Assembly: GCA_022702545.1 (NCBI GenBank)
Contig: JAHRBC010000007.1
Coordinates: 1-64,000, forward strand
Source of the DNA: Phycomyces nitens
Lineage: Eukaryota > Mucoromycota > Mucoromycetes > Mucorales > Phycomycetaceae
DNA: 64,000 nt
Direction: 5' to 3'
Shown: positions 13,731 through 25,298 of the stretch, piece after piece
Layout: every line of letters starts with the position of its first letter
Numbering within the stretch: position 1 is the first letter of the stretch
The notes under the pieces: generated by a model
The model's database searches: none
What the model was told of the DNA's origin: nothing
Seen by the model: the letters and a program-made list of their open reading frames with translations, nothing else
Translations under genes and position numbers: made by a program

Positions 13731-16700
13731 TTACCCCCCTCCTGGCTTTGTGATCGTCCACGAGCACCAACGTTATCAGGAGTGGCCAAGGGGTCTATGG
13801 CATCATTGGGGACTTCACTGTCCAAAAGTCGCATTGCAGCGCGCCAAGCAGAGCGAGAGGCGGTCGGGTTGTACCAGGTATCTTGGGGAGCATTACCATG
13901 GATCTTGTACAGACGATCAACGTGAACCCAGGATGCGAGGGTTTTATCTTCCATGGTTTTCAATTGATACGTACCAAAGTTTTCATTCTTGTTGATTACG
14001 ATGAAGGGGCCCTTGAACTTCGGTTCCAAACCAAACCGGCCTTCGTGTGTGAGTTTGACATGGTCGCCAACCTCAAACGACACTTTCTTGATCACGGCGT
14101 CCCATTTTTCCTTGTCCTTGGCACTCATTACCTTCATACACAGTTCGGCGGCTTCTCTGGCCCTACCAACGTTTTCCAACTGGTCAGCGGTTTTGTCGGC
14201 TATGGCACGCAGATCCTCTGAGATAGTTTGATCCAAATATGGCTGTTGAGGGTCTCCAGGTAGTACAGGGTGTCGGCCATATGTCAAGAAGAACGGGCTG
14301 TAACCGGTGGTTGAGTGAGTGCGGATACGGCAAGCCCAGAGCGCGGCGGCAAGAAAGTTATCCCAGAGATGAAGAGCACCATTGGTGTACTTGCGTAGCA
14401 TTTGCTTCAAGGTGCCATTCAATCGCTCGCATTTACCGTTTGTACGGGGGTGGAACGCAGAGGTGAGGCGGTGGTTGGACTTGATCTGACTCAGGTAAGC
14501 TGATACGAGTTTGCTAGTGAAATTGGCGCCTCTGTCTGTCAGGATCTCAGCTGGGCAACCAAAACGCATCACGATCTCTTGATAGATAAAGTCGGCCACG
14601 GCTTCTGCGGATGCAACAGGAACTGCGCAGGCAATGGGCCAATTAGTGGTGTAATCCACGGCCACCAAGATCCACCTGTTGCCTTTCAATGTCATGGGAA
14701 GCCTGCCAATGAAGTCCAGATGCCACCTTTGGAATGCGTCTGGTACTTTGAGGGGGTGCATCTTGTCATGGTGTTGACCATCCTTGCGTGCATTGAGTTG
14801 GCACTCTTGACATGCGCTCAGCCATTCCTTAACATCGTTACGGAGGTTAGGCCACCAGTGGCGAGGCTTCAATATGTCGATCATTGTGGAGAACCCGGAG
14901 TGACCAAAACCCTTGTGGCACGATTGTACCATGTCGGCTCGGTGGGCAAATGGAAGGAATGGGACCTCACGAGTTTCATCCTCACTCAACTTCACTTTGC
15001 GGTACACCTTACGATTCTTGACTGTGAACTGGGGCCTGTTCTTCTCAACTATCTCTCTGGCCTCACGTGGTACTTGTTCTGGATGGAAGGCATAGTAGTT
15101 AGGCCAGTCGGTGGGGTGTGTCAATGGTGCGGCATACAGGTATTCCGGCTCTATGGATTCGGCTGCACTCTTACTCTCTGGGCCACCAACACGGGACAGA
15201 GCATCCGGCACATCATTCTCCTTCCCGGGCTTATACTGGATATCCGGCGCATACAATTCTAGCTCGGCAATCCATCTTACTAGTCTTGGAGTTGGTGTCA
15301 CTTGTGAGCGGAAGTACTTGAGTGGCAAGTGGTCCGAGAACACTGTATACGGTCGGCCATCTACCAGGCAACGCCAAGTCCTGAGGGCATGCATGATACC
15401 TAGAAGTTCTCGTTCCTGAGCAGGGTAGGATCGTTCTGCTGAGCTGAACTTCTTGGACTCATATGCTAGCGGGTGCCATTGACCATCTTCGCCCTCTTGG
15501 AGTAACACTGCTCCGACGCCAAAATCCGAAGCATCGGTTTCGATCCGGTATGGCTTGTGCACATCGGGGGCCTGCAGTACTGGGGGTGAAGTCAGCTTGT
15601 CCTTGATGAGCTCAAAGCTGGCCTGGCATTCCTTTGTCCATATGATCGGTCTTCTCTTGGCTCCGGTACCACGGGTCAGGTCAGTCAGCGGTGCTGCTAT
15701 ACTTGCGTATCCTGGGATGAACCTTCGATAATGTTGCGCGAGACCACAGAACTGACGAACCTCTTGAACATTGGTTGGGACCGACCATTCCTTAACTGCC
15801 GTAACCTTTCCAGGCGCAGGTAGAATGCCTTGTGCTGAAATGTGGAATCCAACGAAGATCAGTTCTTTCTTGTTGAATTCGCACTTCTTCAGATTGGCCA
15901 TGAGCTTCTCCTCTTGCAGCCTCTTCAGGACGTGTCAGACATGGCGGTGGTGGTCTTCTTCTGTCTTGCTAAAGATGAGGATGTCATCAAGATACACTAA
16001 CGCGAAGTCGTCTAGGCAATCACCGAGAACACGGTTCATCAAGCTCTGGAACGTTGGAGGGGCATTGGTCAAGCCAAACGGAAGGACGAGGAACTCATAC
16101 TGGCCATACCGCGTGTTGAACGCTGTCTTGGGTACATCGCTGGATTGGATCTTCACCTGATGATAACCGCTCTTTAGGTCGAGGCTGGTGAAGTGTGCGG
16201 ACCCACGAAGACGTTCCAAGCACTCATCGATTCTTGGCAATGGATGATTATTCCTGACAGTGACCTTGTTCAGAGCGTGGTAATCGATGCACATATGCAT
16301 CGCGCCATCTTTCTTTTACAAACAGGACGGGTGCTCCCCAAGGTGATGCACTAGGTCGAATCAACCCAAGGTCCAGGAGCTCTTTGAGTTGACGCTTGAG
16401 CTCGTCCAACTCCAGGGGGCTCATCTTGAAGGGAGGTCGGCTGATTGGTCTCGCATCTCCTGTGTCAATGACATGCTGTACGTCTCGGTCGGGCGGGACA
16501 CCTGGGAGTTCATCTCTGAACACATCTGGAAAGTCCTTGGCCAGGTTACTCCAGTTAGACTCACTGATTTCCTTGGCATGGTCTTCTTTGACATATAGCA
16601 GGAAGCTATCAGCCTCAGTCTTCTTCATTATTTTCTCCACCTGCTTGTGCGATACGAGGTAGTTCAGATGTTGTGTGCTTGGTCTTATGTTGTGCGGCTC

Positions 16701-18164
16701 AATGATGAACTCCTTGCCATTTCTGCATAGTTTCCAACTGTCATTGAACCAATCTGGAACCGGGTTTGCTTGCTGGAGCCAGGTTCTACCGAGGATCAAA
16801 TCAAACTTCATTGGAAACACATATGCCTCAATAGTGTCTGTGTATCCATTGATTGAGATTGGCATGGTGATCTTCTTAGTGATTGAAATTCTGTGTCCTC
16901 CAGCTGTCTCTACTTGGCGATCATGGACACGGACCACCTGGTTGGCTTTCATGGCAATCTCTGGGGTCACATAGTTTGCACTTGCACCACTGTCAATCAG
17001 AACCTCGATCATCTTTTCTTCATATACAGCCTTGTACAATGGCAAATCGGTGTTCACAGTAGCATTGAGCTGTTCCAAATGTATTAAATCTTCATTGCAA
17101 GTGACAGGGGCATCAACATACTGGTAAGGTAAAGCTTTATTATCGTATTCTTTATAGTCAACACTATTGTAATCTTTTACATCCCTGTTACTGGGCTCTT
17201 GTCCTTCGGATGAGTGATCTCCTTTCAATTCCGCTGCATGGAATGACCTGTCCTTGTTGCCTTGTGCTCTGGAGCATCCTTCATCCAGCTGTCGGATAGC
17301 TGCGATGTGTTCTTGACAGAAACGGCGGAGATGACCTGATTGGCCACACCAGAAACATGCACGGCTGTCTTTGCCTTCTTGCTGGTACGATTTTGTCTCA
17401 GAGCGGGGTGCGGAGTGTCTATTGTTTCGCTGTCCTGAGTGTCCACGATGATTGGTCCACATGGACCCCCTCCCCTCCATAGCGTCAAGGTCCATGGGAG
17501 TGGGACCATTATCGCTATTATACTGCGGAACAACTTCAGGGCGAGGCATGGGAGTGGGACGGCGGCCATTTTCATAGGCAAGGGCAGTGCGGGCAGCTTC
17601 AGCAAGGTCAAGAGGTTCGCGGAAATGAACCTGGCAACGGGTTTCTGGGCGCAGACCATTGACAAAATGGTCGAGGGCTTCGTCTTCCGTCATGGATGGG
17701 ATATCCATACAGAGGTCTTGGAAAGTGTCAATGTAGGATTCGATTGAGCCACTCTGACGCAGGGAACGAATGCGGTCACGGGCATTCTGGATGGAGTGGA
17801 CTGGGCGGAAGTTATCATTGAGGAGGCGGGTGAACGTGCGCCAGTCAGAGGTACGGGTTCCATTGTCTTCTAATCGTCGCCACCAAACATCAGCTCAATC
17901 ACGGAGAAGAGTGATGGCGTAAGACGTCCAGCTATCATAGTCCATACGGTGCAATTCGGCAAATTGCTCAACAGAGCGGATCCAACTGTCAATCTCGTTG
18001 GCTGAACGGGCACCGCGGTAAAAGTCTGGGCGCTCGATGCGCACCGATGGGGGTAGGGAAACATTGGCCGGAGTAGGTGCTGGAACATGAGCAGGGGCCG
18101 GTGGTTGGGAGCTACGGAGAGCTTCAGTAAAGGCGGCGATCAACTCAGGCATGGAGATGGTCGT
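13679..18164 (-). pseudogene. Gypsy-1 gag-pol polyprotein, main part (degenerate)
   Basis: One continuous frame once defects are ignored, so this family fuses gag and pol without a frameshift. In order: gag (Pro-rich, then FYRGARSANEIDSWIRSVEQF), zinc knuckle CFWCGQSGHLRRFC, protease (DSGAS), reverse transcriptase (VYLDD), RNase H (ETDASDFG), integrase with an HHCC zinc domain and DDE core ([23 protein letters not shown]). Defects: TGA at 17895-17897 where Gypsy-3 has CGA; TGA at 15935-15937 where Gypsy-2 has CGA; and a 2-base loss in an A run near 16315 just before the RT motif region. The stop at 13679 lies 52 bases inside the 3' LTR. The product would copy element RNA and integrate the DNA, but this copy is dead. 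Confidence 0.92.
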
Positions 18165-18650
18165 AGGCACTGGAAAAACGGGCTTGATTACTAGTGTGGA
18201 AAGATAAGTAAACAATAGTGTAATTACCTGAATTATGATAGACTCTACATATAATTCCGCTTGAGAAAAACCTGGTCTTAGCTGCTAGCAGTATGTCGTG
18301 ATAATTGCTAGCATAATTATTGAAAGAGGTGCTGCAGCTGAGGTCCAGTAGCACTTTTGGCGGGTATATCTAATTAGGTTATGGGGGGATTAAGCATTTA
18401 AATGTGCGGTTCCATTTTGAAAGAATCTATTTTGAGAGAATAACACTGTAGTATTTTACATCTTTACTACACTTTTTTCATCCTCATAGTGTAGTATTTA
18501 ATCTTCTTTATTCTTCTTGACCAATAATATATCACCCATTATTTGATTTCCCATTTATAATTGATTGGTAATGTTTTATATTTTTATTTTTATTAGAAAG
18601 AATAGAATGTTTCTAGGTTTAGGGTCTACTATTACGCCTATTCCTATGGC

Positions 18651-19593
18651 CTAGCCATTTCTACCCGGTTGCCTGCTGCTATTTGGATGGAATATTTTTC
18701 TACATAAAAAATACCTGCAAAAATATGAATATCCAGTGATTTTTTGGGCTGCGGGAGTGTTCTGTAAAAGATAAAAGAAGTGTTAATGATATGGAGTACA
18801 AAGAGAAAATTTTTGTGTGTCAAAAGATACTTACATTGCAAGAGATGGGCAAGAGTGCGCAAAGGGGACTTGAATTTTAAGGCTGGATGGGCTGTGTGGC
18901 AGGTTTTACTATAAAAAAGGGAATAAAAATTAATATGGGTGAACAGAGTAATGATATATTTAATTTACATACCAGGAGCCAAATGGGTTATCAAAGTAGG
19001 GGGCATGGTGTGCAAAGAAAGACCAAAGGAGCCTATAAAACACATAATAATAATTATTAATAAATAGTCTGAATAATATTTTGGATAAGCAAAAAGAGAT
19101 TTATAAAGAATATTACCTTTATGATTACAATCGCGAATGATGGAGGAGGCCGATGGCATGAATAGAAAGGGCAGTCTACAATGGAATAGAGTCAGAGAGG
19201 GAATACATATGATTGAAAGAAAATTTTTTACCTGGTGCCAATGGCATCCTTATATAATTTGTTTGGCCAATCTAAGAGAGAAAGTGAAAATAATTTTTAT
19301 CAAGATGATGGTACCAGTGAATGCGGCCAGTGAGTATTTGTCAGGATGGCCATTGTGGAAAGGATGAGTTGCAATGGGAGCGCACATCTATGAAAAAGAG
19401 GTTAATTTGTGTGTATAAAGAGGTATAAAAAATGTCTTACCAGAGAAAGGCGCCGATATCAAAAAGGCTAGGAAAAGGAAAAATAAAGGGAATCAAAAAA
19501 AAGGAGAGAGTCTGAAAAAAATTTCACCTTTGAAGCATGCTGCAGAAAGCATGATGAATTGAGCCCAAAAACAATATCAAGGCCGATTTGCAT
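18651..19593 (-). pseudogene. ORF3 of element A, seven-exon micro-gene of unknown function
   Basis: Seven exons (minus strand): 19593-19528, 19387-19315, 19271-19232, 19175-19117, 19032-18973, 18908-18835, 18761-18651, all with GT...AG introns of 43-140 nt. Joined, they give 161 codons. The start is the ATG at 19593 (MQIGLDIVFG). The frame stays open through all six junctions to a stop at 18651, except for TAA at 18877-18879 in exon 6 (element B has TAC, Tyr, there). Exon lengths equal those in element B exactly. The end is basic and Cys-containing (SYFCRYFLCRKIF). I recognise no family; no membrane segment or signal peptide is evident. It is transcribed away from ORF1 from a shared 230-bp spacer. 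It may be a transposition helper or regulator, but that is inference. Confidence 0.6.
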
Positions 19594-19824
19594 CTCACTG
19601 CTTCAAGACAATAGAGGAACATCTTTATAGTCATTCAAAATGCCTATATATAACAGCCTTTTTGATATTCAACCTCTCTTACCTTTACACACACACACAC
19701 ACACACACACACTTACTCACCCACCCAACAAAACAGTTTTTGTATGTATATTATATTTATTTTTATTTCAATTGAACAAAAACTAATAATTATAATCAAA
19801 ATATACTTTACCATATTCTAGAAA
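19594..19824. promoter_or_regulatory. divergent promoter spacer ORF3/ORF1, element A
   Basis: A 231-bp spacer between the start codons of ORF3 (minus) and ORF1 (plus). It holds TATATATAAC at about 19645, a (AC)13 microsatellite at 19687-19712 and a T/A-rich stretch before the ORF1 start. Element B has nearly the same spacer with a shorter (AC)7 run. Promoter activity is inferred from position only. Confidence 0.45.
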
Positions 19825-20990
19825 ATGGTTAACCAAAGAAGATCAATTGCTCCTCGTCCTACTCCTGCTGGTCCCACTCCTGCTCCTGCTCCTGATATGG
19901 AACAGATAATGTTAAAGCTTTCCGAGATGGAAGGCAAAATGACAAATGTCGAAGTGCAAGTGGGGTCTGTAAGGGCTCAACTCAACGTTGTTGTGGCTGG
20001 TAATGCTTCAGCTATTAGAGCAATTGGTGCATTGGGTAGTGCCCATAACACTGCTTTTGTCAACTCTCCCACCGTTCCTGTCGCACCTGTTGCTCTTCTA
20101 CCAGTTGTGCCAACCAAGCAGACAAACAACAATGTCTATGTAAGTAGCAAATTATATAGTATGTTATCAATTCATTATCTCATATACTGTGTCAGACGGC
20201 GATTCGCAAATATATGTGGAAGCCAAAGTTTTTGTCGAGAATAACTGCAGAGATCTTGGCAAACAACAACAAGCCAAAGTGGAATACAAACATTCCTTTC
20301 AACCAAAGTCCAAACAAGGAGTTAGTTGTTAGGATCCTCAACTACTTGGAGCCCAAGTTTGAGAGCAAGGGAATGAGGAGAAGTGACTTGCACAAGAACC
20401 TTCATACCAACTTCAGGAGCCAAAGTTCCAAAGACAAGAAGTCTTTTTCAGAGAAAGCTGCCGTGAACACTCGTTCAAGAAGGGCAAACCATGCAGGCAA
20501 GGTAAGATATACTTTAAATAACTAATAAATATTTAATATCAAAGAAGCAGTATTAACTGAGAATTTTAGAGCCTTTCTCGGCGCTTGAATGCTTACCTTG
20601 ACAATGAGGACACAATCAATGAGATGATGGGCAAAGATTGTGCCGACATGATAATAAAGGAGGCAATGTCCGAGGGTGAATCTGACATAGAGACGTCTGA
20701 AAGTGGCACCAGACGTGTCATCTGCACTGTTCGCCCAGGATGGAGAAGTGATGAGGTAAATAATAATAAGGCAATAACTGGGTTACGTGTCTGAATTGTT
20801 ATATAAAATATTAATACTTGTATTTCAGTTTAATAGACTCATCACTATTGTTGACTCTCATGTCCTTGAAGGAATGGGTTTGCATTCCCATCAATTCTTG
20901 CCTTGGGTTTTTAAGAGTGTGTCAAACTCAGCGGCCCCAAATGACGTGGTTTCCCGCCTCCCACAGTGGGCTTTTAGACACAATGTATAA
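19825..20990 (+). CDS. ORF1 of element A, four-exon transposon accessory protein of unknown function
   Basis: Exons 19825-20139, 20196-20501, 20570-20755 and 20829-20990, all joined in phase 0 with GTAAGT/GTAAGA/GTAAAT donors and CAG/TAG acceptors, giving 322 aa with no internal stop. The N-terminus is Pro-rich (RPTPAGPTPAPAPD), followed by a predicted coiled coil (about residues 29-60, EQIMLKLSEMEGKM). Exon 2 is basic with many Lys/Arg and the conserved AAIRKFMW-like start; exon 3 is acidic with SEGESD. The same gene occurs in elements B and C next to the transposase, so it belongs to the transposon. By analogy with CACTA elements, which encode a second DNA-binding protein, it may bind transposon ends; no known domain was recognised. 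Confidence 0.75.
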
Positions 20991-21118
20991 ATAAAGTTGT
21001 TGTTTATATTTTCTCACCCACTTCCCCAAGAATGTAATACCGTCAATAAATATAAAGTATATTTTTGGTGCCTTAATTTTGGTTATCTTTAAAAGAAGAA
21101 GATATTTTTTATTTTATA

Positions 21119-24100
21119 TTAGGCGCAGATTTTTTTGGGAAGAGGGATGACAAGCATTGTTTTCCTATTAGTTCGAGTGATTTGCTCTCCAATGGCAACT
21201 TCTAACAAAATCCTATGCACTGGAAGAATACTGTTCAAGTCATATGGAGAATGCCTTGGGAGATACACCTCAACACCTTCATTCTCTCGCGTTCTATCAC
21301 AGGTTGTGACAAACCATTTAACAAATGCAAAAACATGTTGATTGTCATGAACCATGCGAGTCAGGTGGAGATCATCAACTGGTGGTGGCACAAAATTGTG
21401 TGTAAAGAGATACTGAATCTGGCCTGTATATGCATTTACAACGTTCTCATTACTGCCAACAAACAGTGCTTGTATAAATGACCCTCCATTTCCTTGTCTG
21501 TTTGAACTGCAATATACTTGGCCAAGTAAGTTGATGGACTTCAACTTTGTGATCTCGTTATCAACAAAGGAAAATGGGGAGAAGGCGTGCTGATAGCTGG
21601 TAAGACTGGGAAGGTCATAAGCATGCTTATAATAATCCAGCAAATGTGGATAATCGATATCACCAATTAATGTTTTCATTCCAACTTGCAGAGGAAAAGC
21701 CGAAGGAGGAAGAGGCTCGTTACCCTTTGCAGAATCCATTGTGGTCAGAGAAGCATTTACAAAATCTTGCAAGTTGAACTGAGGATGATTGATTGGCGAA
21801 GTTGTGGCTGGAAGTGTGGGTGTAGATACGAGCTTGGCAAAGACAGAAGAGGATGGGATCTTACTAGAGTATCCAAGGACTGCTTGCACATAATCGGCCT
21901 TGTATGCTTCTTCAACAAAATTCCTCATATATGTTGCCTCAAAACTATCCTTTCTGTTTGTGCTCACGTTCTTTAGCAAACCGTTGTATCGCTCGAACCC
22001 AAAGAGCCAATAGCCATACACTGGTCCAAAATCACAAATGGTCTCGCGAAGATGGAGGTGCAGATGCATATTGCAGGTGAGGACACTAGGAGGGTAAAGA
22101 CGCTCACACTTTTGACAGAATTTTTCAAGGTAGTCATGGGCATCGTCAAGTTCTTCAAATGATAGGGATGGCTTTACAAGGAGATGGCAGACATCGACAA
22201 AGTCTATCCTGTTTCTGAACTTGTCATCATTGAGAACATCTTTCAGCAAGACAGGAGAGTACGCTAGTACCCAGGACTTCCATTTGTCAGCTTTCATAAA
22301 TGAAAATCCCTTTCCAATTTTTGCTGTTAATGAAGTGTATGAAGCTGGCAGGATCATTGTCTTGGCGATTTGCTCCATGTCATTAAGTTGTCCATTATTA
22401 ATATTGCCACCAGCAATCCACTTGTCCACCATCCTCTTCGCCATACCCAAGAATAAGTTGTGCATGGGATCAATGATCGTTCCACGTACTAGATCAAAGT
22501 ATCCAAGGCGATGCAGCTGCAACCATCAAACACCATTTTCGACCTCCAGCTGATGCCTTTCTGAGGGCGTACTAGCACTCTTCCACACCTCAGCATGCAC
22601 CCTGTTTTCCACACCATTACGAATAGACCACTGCAAATAGTTGAAACCACGGAAATCCACACTGCTTGTCCCAGCAAGACGACTGAATTGACGGCTGCAT
22701 TTGTAGCAGGCGTTAGTGCTATTGTGGGACGTAAATCCGCTTGTTTTTCTGGCTGCTGGAATATCACATGCCACCATAAGGAGCGCAGCATGGACAGTTG
22801 TTCCAGATCCACATTCAAAGGTTGGAATCATCATTCCAACGTACAACTGCTCAAGGTCATCCACCAACAGCTTGAGATAGTTGTTGATCTCATAAGATTT
22901 GGGTTCCTTTGGTCCAGGCATTAACCCAACCAAGATGACATTCTCTGGTTTGAATCTTTCATCTCTGGGCAAGTTGTTGATTGCCAAATATATAGCACCA
23001 GAGGAGTGGGTTACACCATTGAACGGCTGAAACCAGTCGATGTTTAGAGTCAACAGAAGAGAACGAGGGCGGGCAACAAATGAAAGACCATCACTGTCTT
23101 TCAACTCCTTCCACATCTTGCCATCATAAATGTCGCACATGGTGTCTGTCACCTTCAGCTTGTTGTTCCAGAGGCCGATCTTCTGCTCAAAACCAGGACA
23201 AAGAAAGAGAACCTTGAGTGCATCTTTGATGGACTGATACACAAAGATTTTCTTTGGCACCATGGCACCAGACGTCGACTTCTTTGTCAGCTCACAGTTA
23301 TAAGTTATATTTGCGCCTATTTTCACAGAGCTGCAGAGAGGGGGAACGGAAATAGATTCTTCATATATTTGATGACAATCTGGACATGACACGAATCGTT
23401 TGATATCTTTGGTGATATCACTAAAACCCGTCATCTTCTGAAGACCAGCAAGACTTGTTGGGAGCTGAAAGTCTTGTCTGTAGACTGTCAAGAGCTCATT
23501 GACAAACTGGATCAATACAACGGCGCCCTTGTTGACTGCATAACGGGATGCAAAAAGAACAACGAAAATGGCAATGGCCCTGTGCACTGGATTTTCGGGC
23601 ATACCAGGAGCACCAAAGGGTTCTGTTTTAAAAAAAGAAAATTATTAACACTCAATTTTGGCATGCTTCTTTATGATAGTTATTCAATACTGACCTTCGA
23701 CGTTGAACTCCTCAACATCAATCTCCTCGACATCACTCTCCACATTGTCACCATTGTTGCTGTCATTGACAATCTCGGTGTCATCGCCATTGACCTCATT
23801 GTCAACCAAATCATTGTCAGACATTGGGACGGAATCCAAAAAAGATAGGTTGGCCTGACCGCCCATTGTTTCCATAGATTCAGATTCAAACATCGGGATT
23901 GCTACAAATATGGAATAGATTAGTTTATTGCCCTTAAACTGGTTTTCAAATAAATATTTTTTACCCTCAACATCAACATCCATAATGACACTTTGTGTGC
24001 CTGAGGTTCAATTAAAGAATAATGGTTATTATTGCGCAGTAAATATAAAATTAATACATACTGCTCTCAGTTCGTCCAGCCTCTTTAATTCTTGCTCTTT

Positions 24101-24206
24101 TGGCATGACGCTGATAATTGCATCTGGATACCATAGAGAACCCTTCTTGGTTACCATTGCATTTGTTATAGTAACAGGCAGTGTTGTTTTGGGAAGCAGA
24201 AGACAT
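21119..24206 (-). pseudogene. Tnp2-type transposase of element A (one nonsense codon)
   Basis: Exons 24206-24062, 24000-23965, 23901-23695 and 23622-21119, with phases that match elements B and C. The N-terminus has CYYNKCNGN (possible zinc-binding motif); exon 3 is very acidic. Exon 4 carries the Tnp2 hallmarks: LTLNIDWFQPF (first Asp), GLMPGPKEP, VACDIPAARKTSGF (second Asp) with CYKCSRQF, DPMHNLFLG, and the DUF4218-like GPVYGYWLFGFERYNGLLK. The frame is complete except for TGA at 22526-22528, where B and C have CGA (Arg). It would cut at the CACTG termini and reinsert the element in the nucleus. Full family length (about 960 residues) is otherwise preserved. Confidence 0.93.
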
Positions 24207-24446
24207 ATTTTGTGTGATTTGATTGTAAGATAAAAAAGGAAACAAGTGCTTCATATGTTTTATTTGCTGTCAATTTATAGACAAAAAAAACTATTGTATT
24301 TTACTTGTTTGCCCAAACCAATAGGATCTGTTAAAAAGTCTTTTTTTATTTGAATAAAAAAATCTTCTGAGTTGAAAAAAAGGCCTATATTTCCTACACC
24401 TTAAAGTATTCTTGGTGCACTAGTAATCCAGCCCATTTTTCCAGTG

Positions 24447-24773
24447 AGGGACACTGGGAGTGGGGGAAACTGGTTCACTCATTGGGGGTTCAGACAGGGT
24501 ACTGGGAACAGGTATGTAGACGGGCGAATCTGGGTCCGTGGGTGTAGAAACAGGTACACCGGTTAACTTGGCTACAATAAGGTTGGCTTGGGCTTCCCAA
24601 AAGGCTATTCGAGCAGGGGTAGAACGGATACGCTGGTCCGAAGGGATATGGGGGACGGTACGGGCAAATGTAGAGGGAAGTAGGGCCTGAACTCGTTCTT
24701 CAATCTCAAAGGACTTCTTTTGAGCGTCTGTAAACTGTGTTTCTGTCTTTTTCAGGTCGGAAGACTCGGTCAT
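24447..24773 (-). pseudogene. Gypsy-1 gag, N-terminal fragment
   Basis: The frame starts with ATG at 24773, 12 bases after the 5' LTR. It has the same N-terminal region as the other Gypsy gag proteins here (FEIEERVQALLP near residue 24), followed by a Pro/Ser/Thr-rich linker. Homology stops exactly at the right end of DNA transposon A, whose 3-bp TSD (AGG) is part of the codon for Pro. The rest of gag resumes in frame on the other side at 18164. The last few residues of the apparent frame are encoded by transposon A. Gag would form the particle core and bind element RNA. Confidence 0.85.
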
Positions 24774-24785
24774 TCAGCTACCAAT

Positions 24786-25160
24786 TGTCAGGTATCGATC
24801 TGGTATTTCTTTTCTGGCACTTGTAACTAAGTCGCAGAATCAATACCACTGGGGATCATCAAGTTCAAAGAATAGTTTTTAGGTAATCAATAGGTGCTTT
24901 TTATTGATACAAATCCTTTTACTATTTATACAAAATGTAATTAGATTTATGGCTAAATGTATAGCTACGTTAATATGTCTTAGATGGCTATTGTCCAGTA
25001 GAATATACTTAAGAGATATTCGCAATCTAAGACACTTGAGACATTTAGAAACATATATAGGGAAACCAATCGGCAAGGTCTTGATCGTTTACCCAACAAG
25101 GTCAACCATTACTGGTTGCCTATCAAGAGCCGATTTCGGTTGCCGATGTCAACTCTGACA
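24786..25160 (-). repeat. Gypsy-1 5' LTR
   Basis: 375 bp, same ends as the 3' LTR. It differs by two A/G changes near 25132 and 25146 (CCGATTTC and CCGATGTC instead of CCAATTTC and CCAATGTC). Confidence 0.92.
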
Positions 25161-25298
25161 GATGATTAACCGCAGTACTTCTTTATGCGCAGTAACATCT
25201 TCCTGAGCATTAACCGCAGTACAATGTCTCTTCTTTTATGAAAATATCATATAATAACTACTGCGGATAATGCGCAGTATTAGTTAGAGAACTATATA

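Larger units (their letters stand above)
18168..24446. mobile_element. CACTA-type (Tnp2) DNA transposon A
   Basis: 6279 bp, with termini CACTGGAAAAACGGGC on the left and CACTGGAAAAATGGGC read inward on the right; the inverted repeat continues to ATTACTAGTG. It is flanked by a 3-bp TSD, AGG (18165-18167 and 24447-24449), and removing element plus one TSD restores the gag frame of Gypsy-1. Gene order: ORF3 (minus), ORF1 (plus), transposase (minus), so ORF3/ORF1 are divergent and ORF1/transposase converge with 128 bp between stop codons. The 480 bp left of ORF3 and 240 bp right of the transposase contain no recognised gene. The transposase has one nonsense codon and ORF3 another, so A probably needs help in trans. 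Confidence 0.93.
13356..25160 (-). mobile_element. Gypsy-1, complete Ty3/Gypsy LTR retrotransposon interrupted by element A
   Basis: Two 375-bp LTRs (13356-13730 and 24786-25160) bracket a gag-pol reading frame on the minus strand. The LTRs differ at only two noticed positions, so the insertion is recent. The TSD is GATG (13352-13355 and 25161-25164; a fifth base, A, is ambiguous). The uninterrupted target survives in opposite orientation near 32595-32615. A candidate primer-binding site, ATTGGTAGCTGAATG, lies next to the 5' LTR (about 24770-24785) and a purine tract (AGGAGGGGGGTAA, minus strand, about 13731-13745) next to the 3' LTR. The element is split in gag by DNA transposon A (18168-24446). 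Without A it would be about 5.5 kb. Confidence 0.92.

Noticed and set aside
14579..15262. A 227-residue plus-strand frame opposite Gypsy-1 integrase
   Set aside because: Shadow of the minus-strand pol frame, which has all integrase motifs; the plus-strand translation has none.
18644..18862. A 72-residue frame at the 3' end of ORF3 in element A
   Set aside because: It reads through intron 6 in a different frame; the spliced frame shared with element B is better supported.
15935..22528. A variant genetic code reading TGA as Arg
   Set aside because: Intact relatives in the same window use CGA at these positions, several genes end at TGA in expected places (for example LINE ORF1), and intact genes (transposase C, ORF1 B, Gypsy-2 gag/pol) contain no in-frame TGA.
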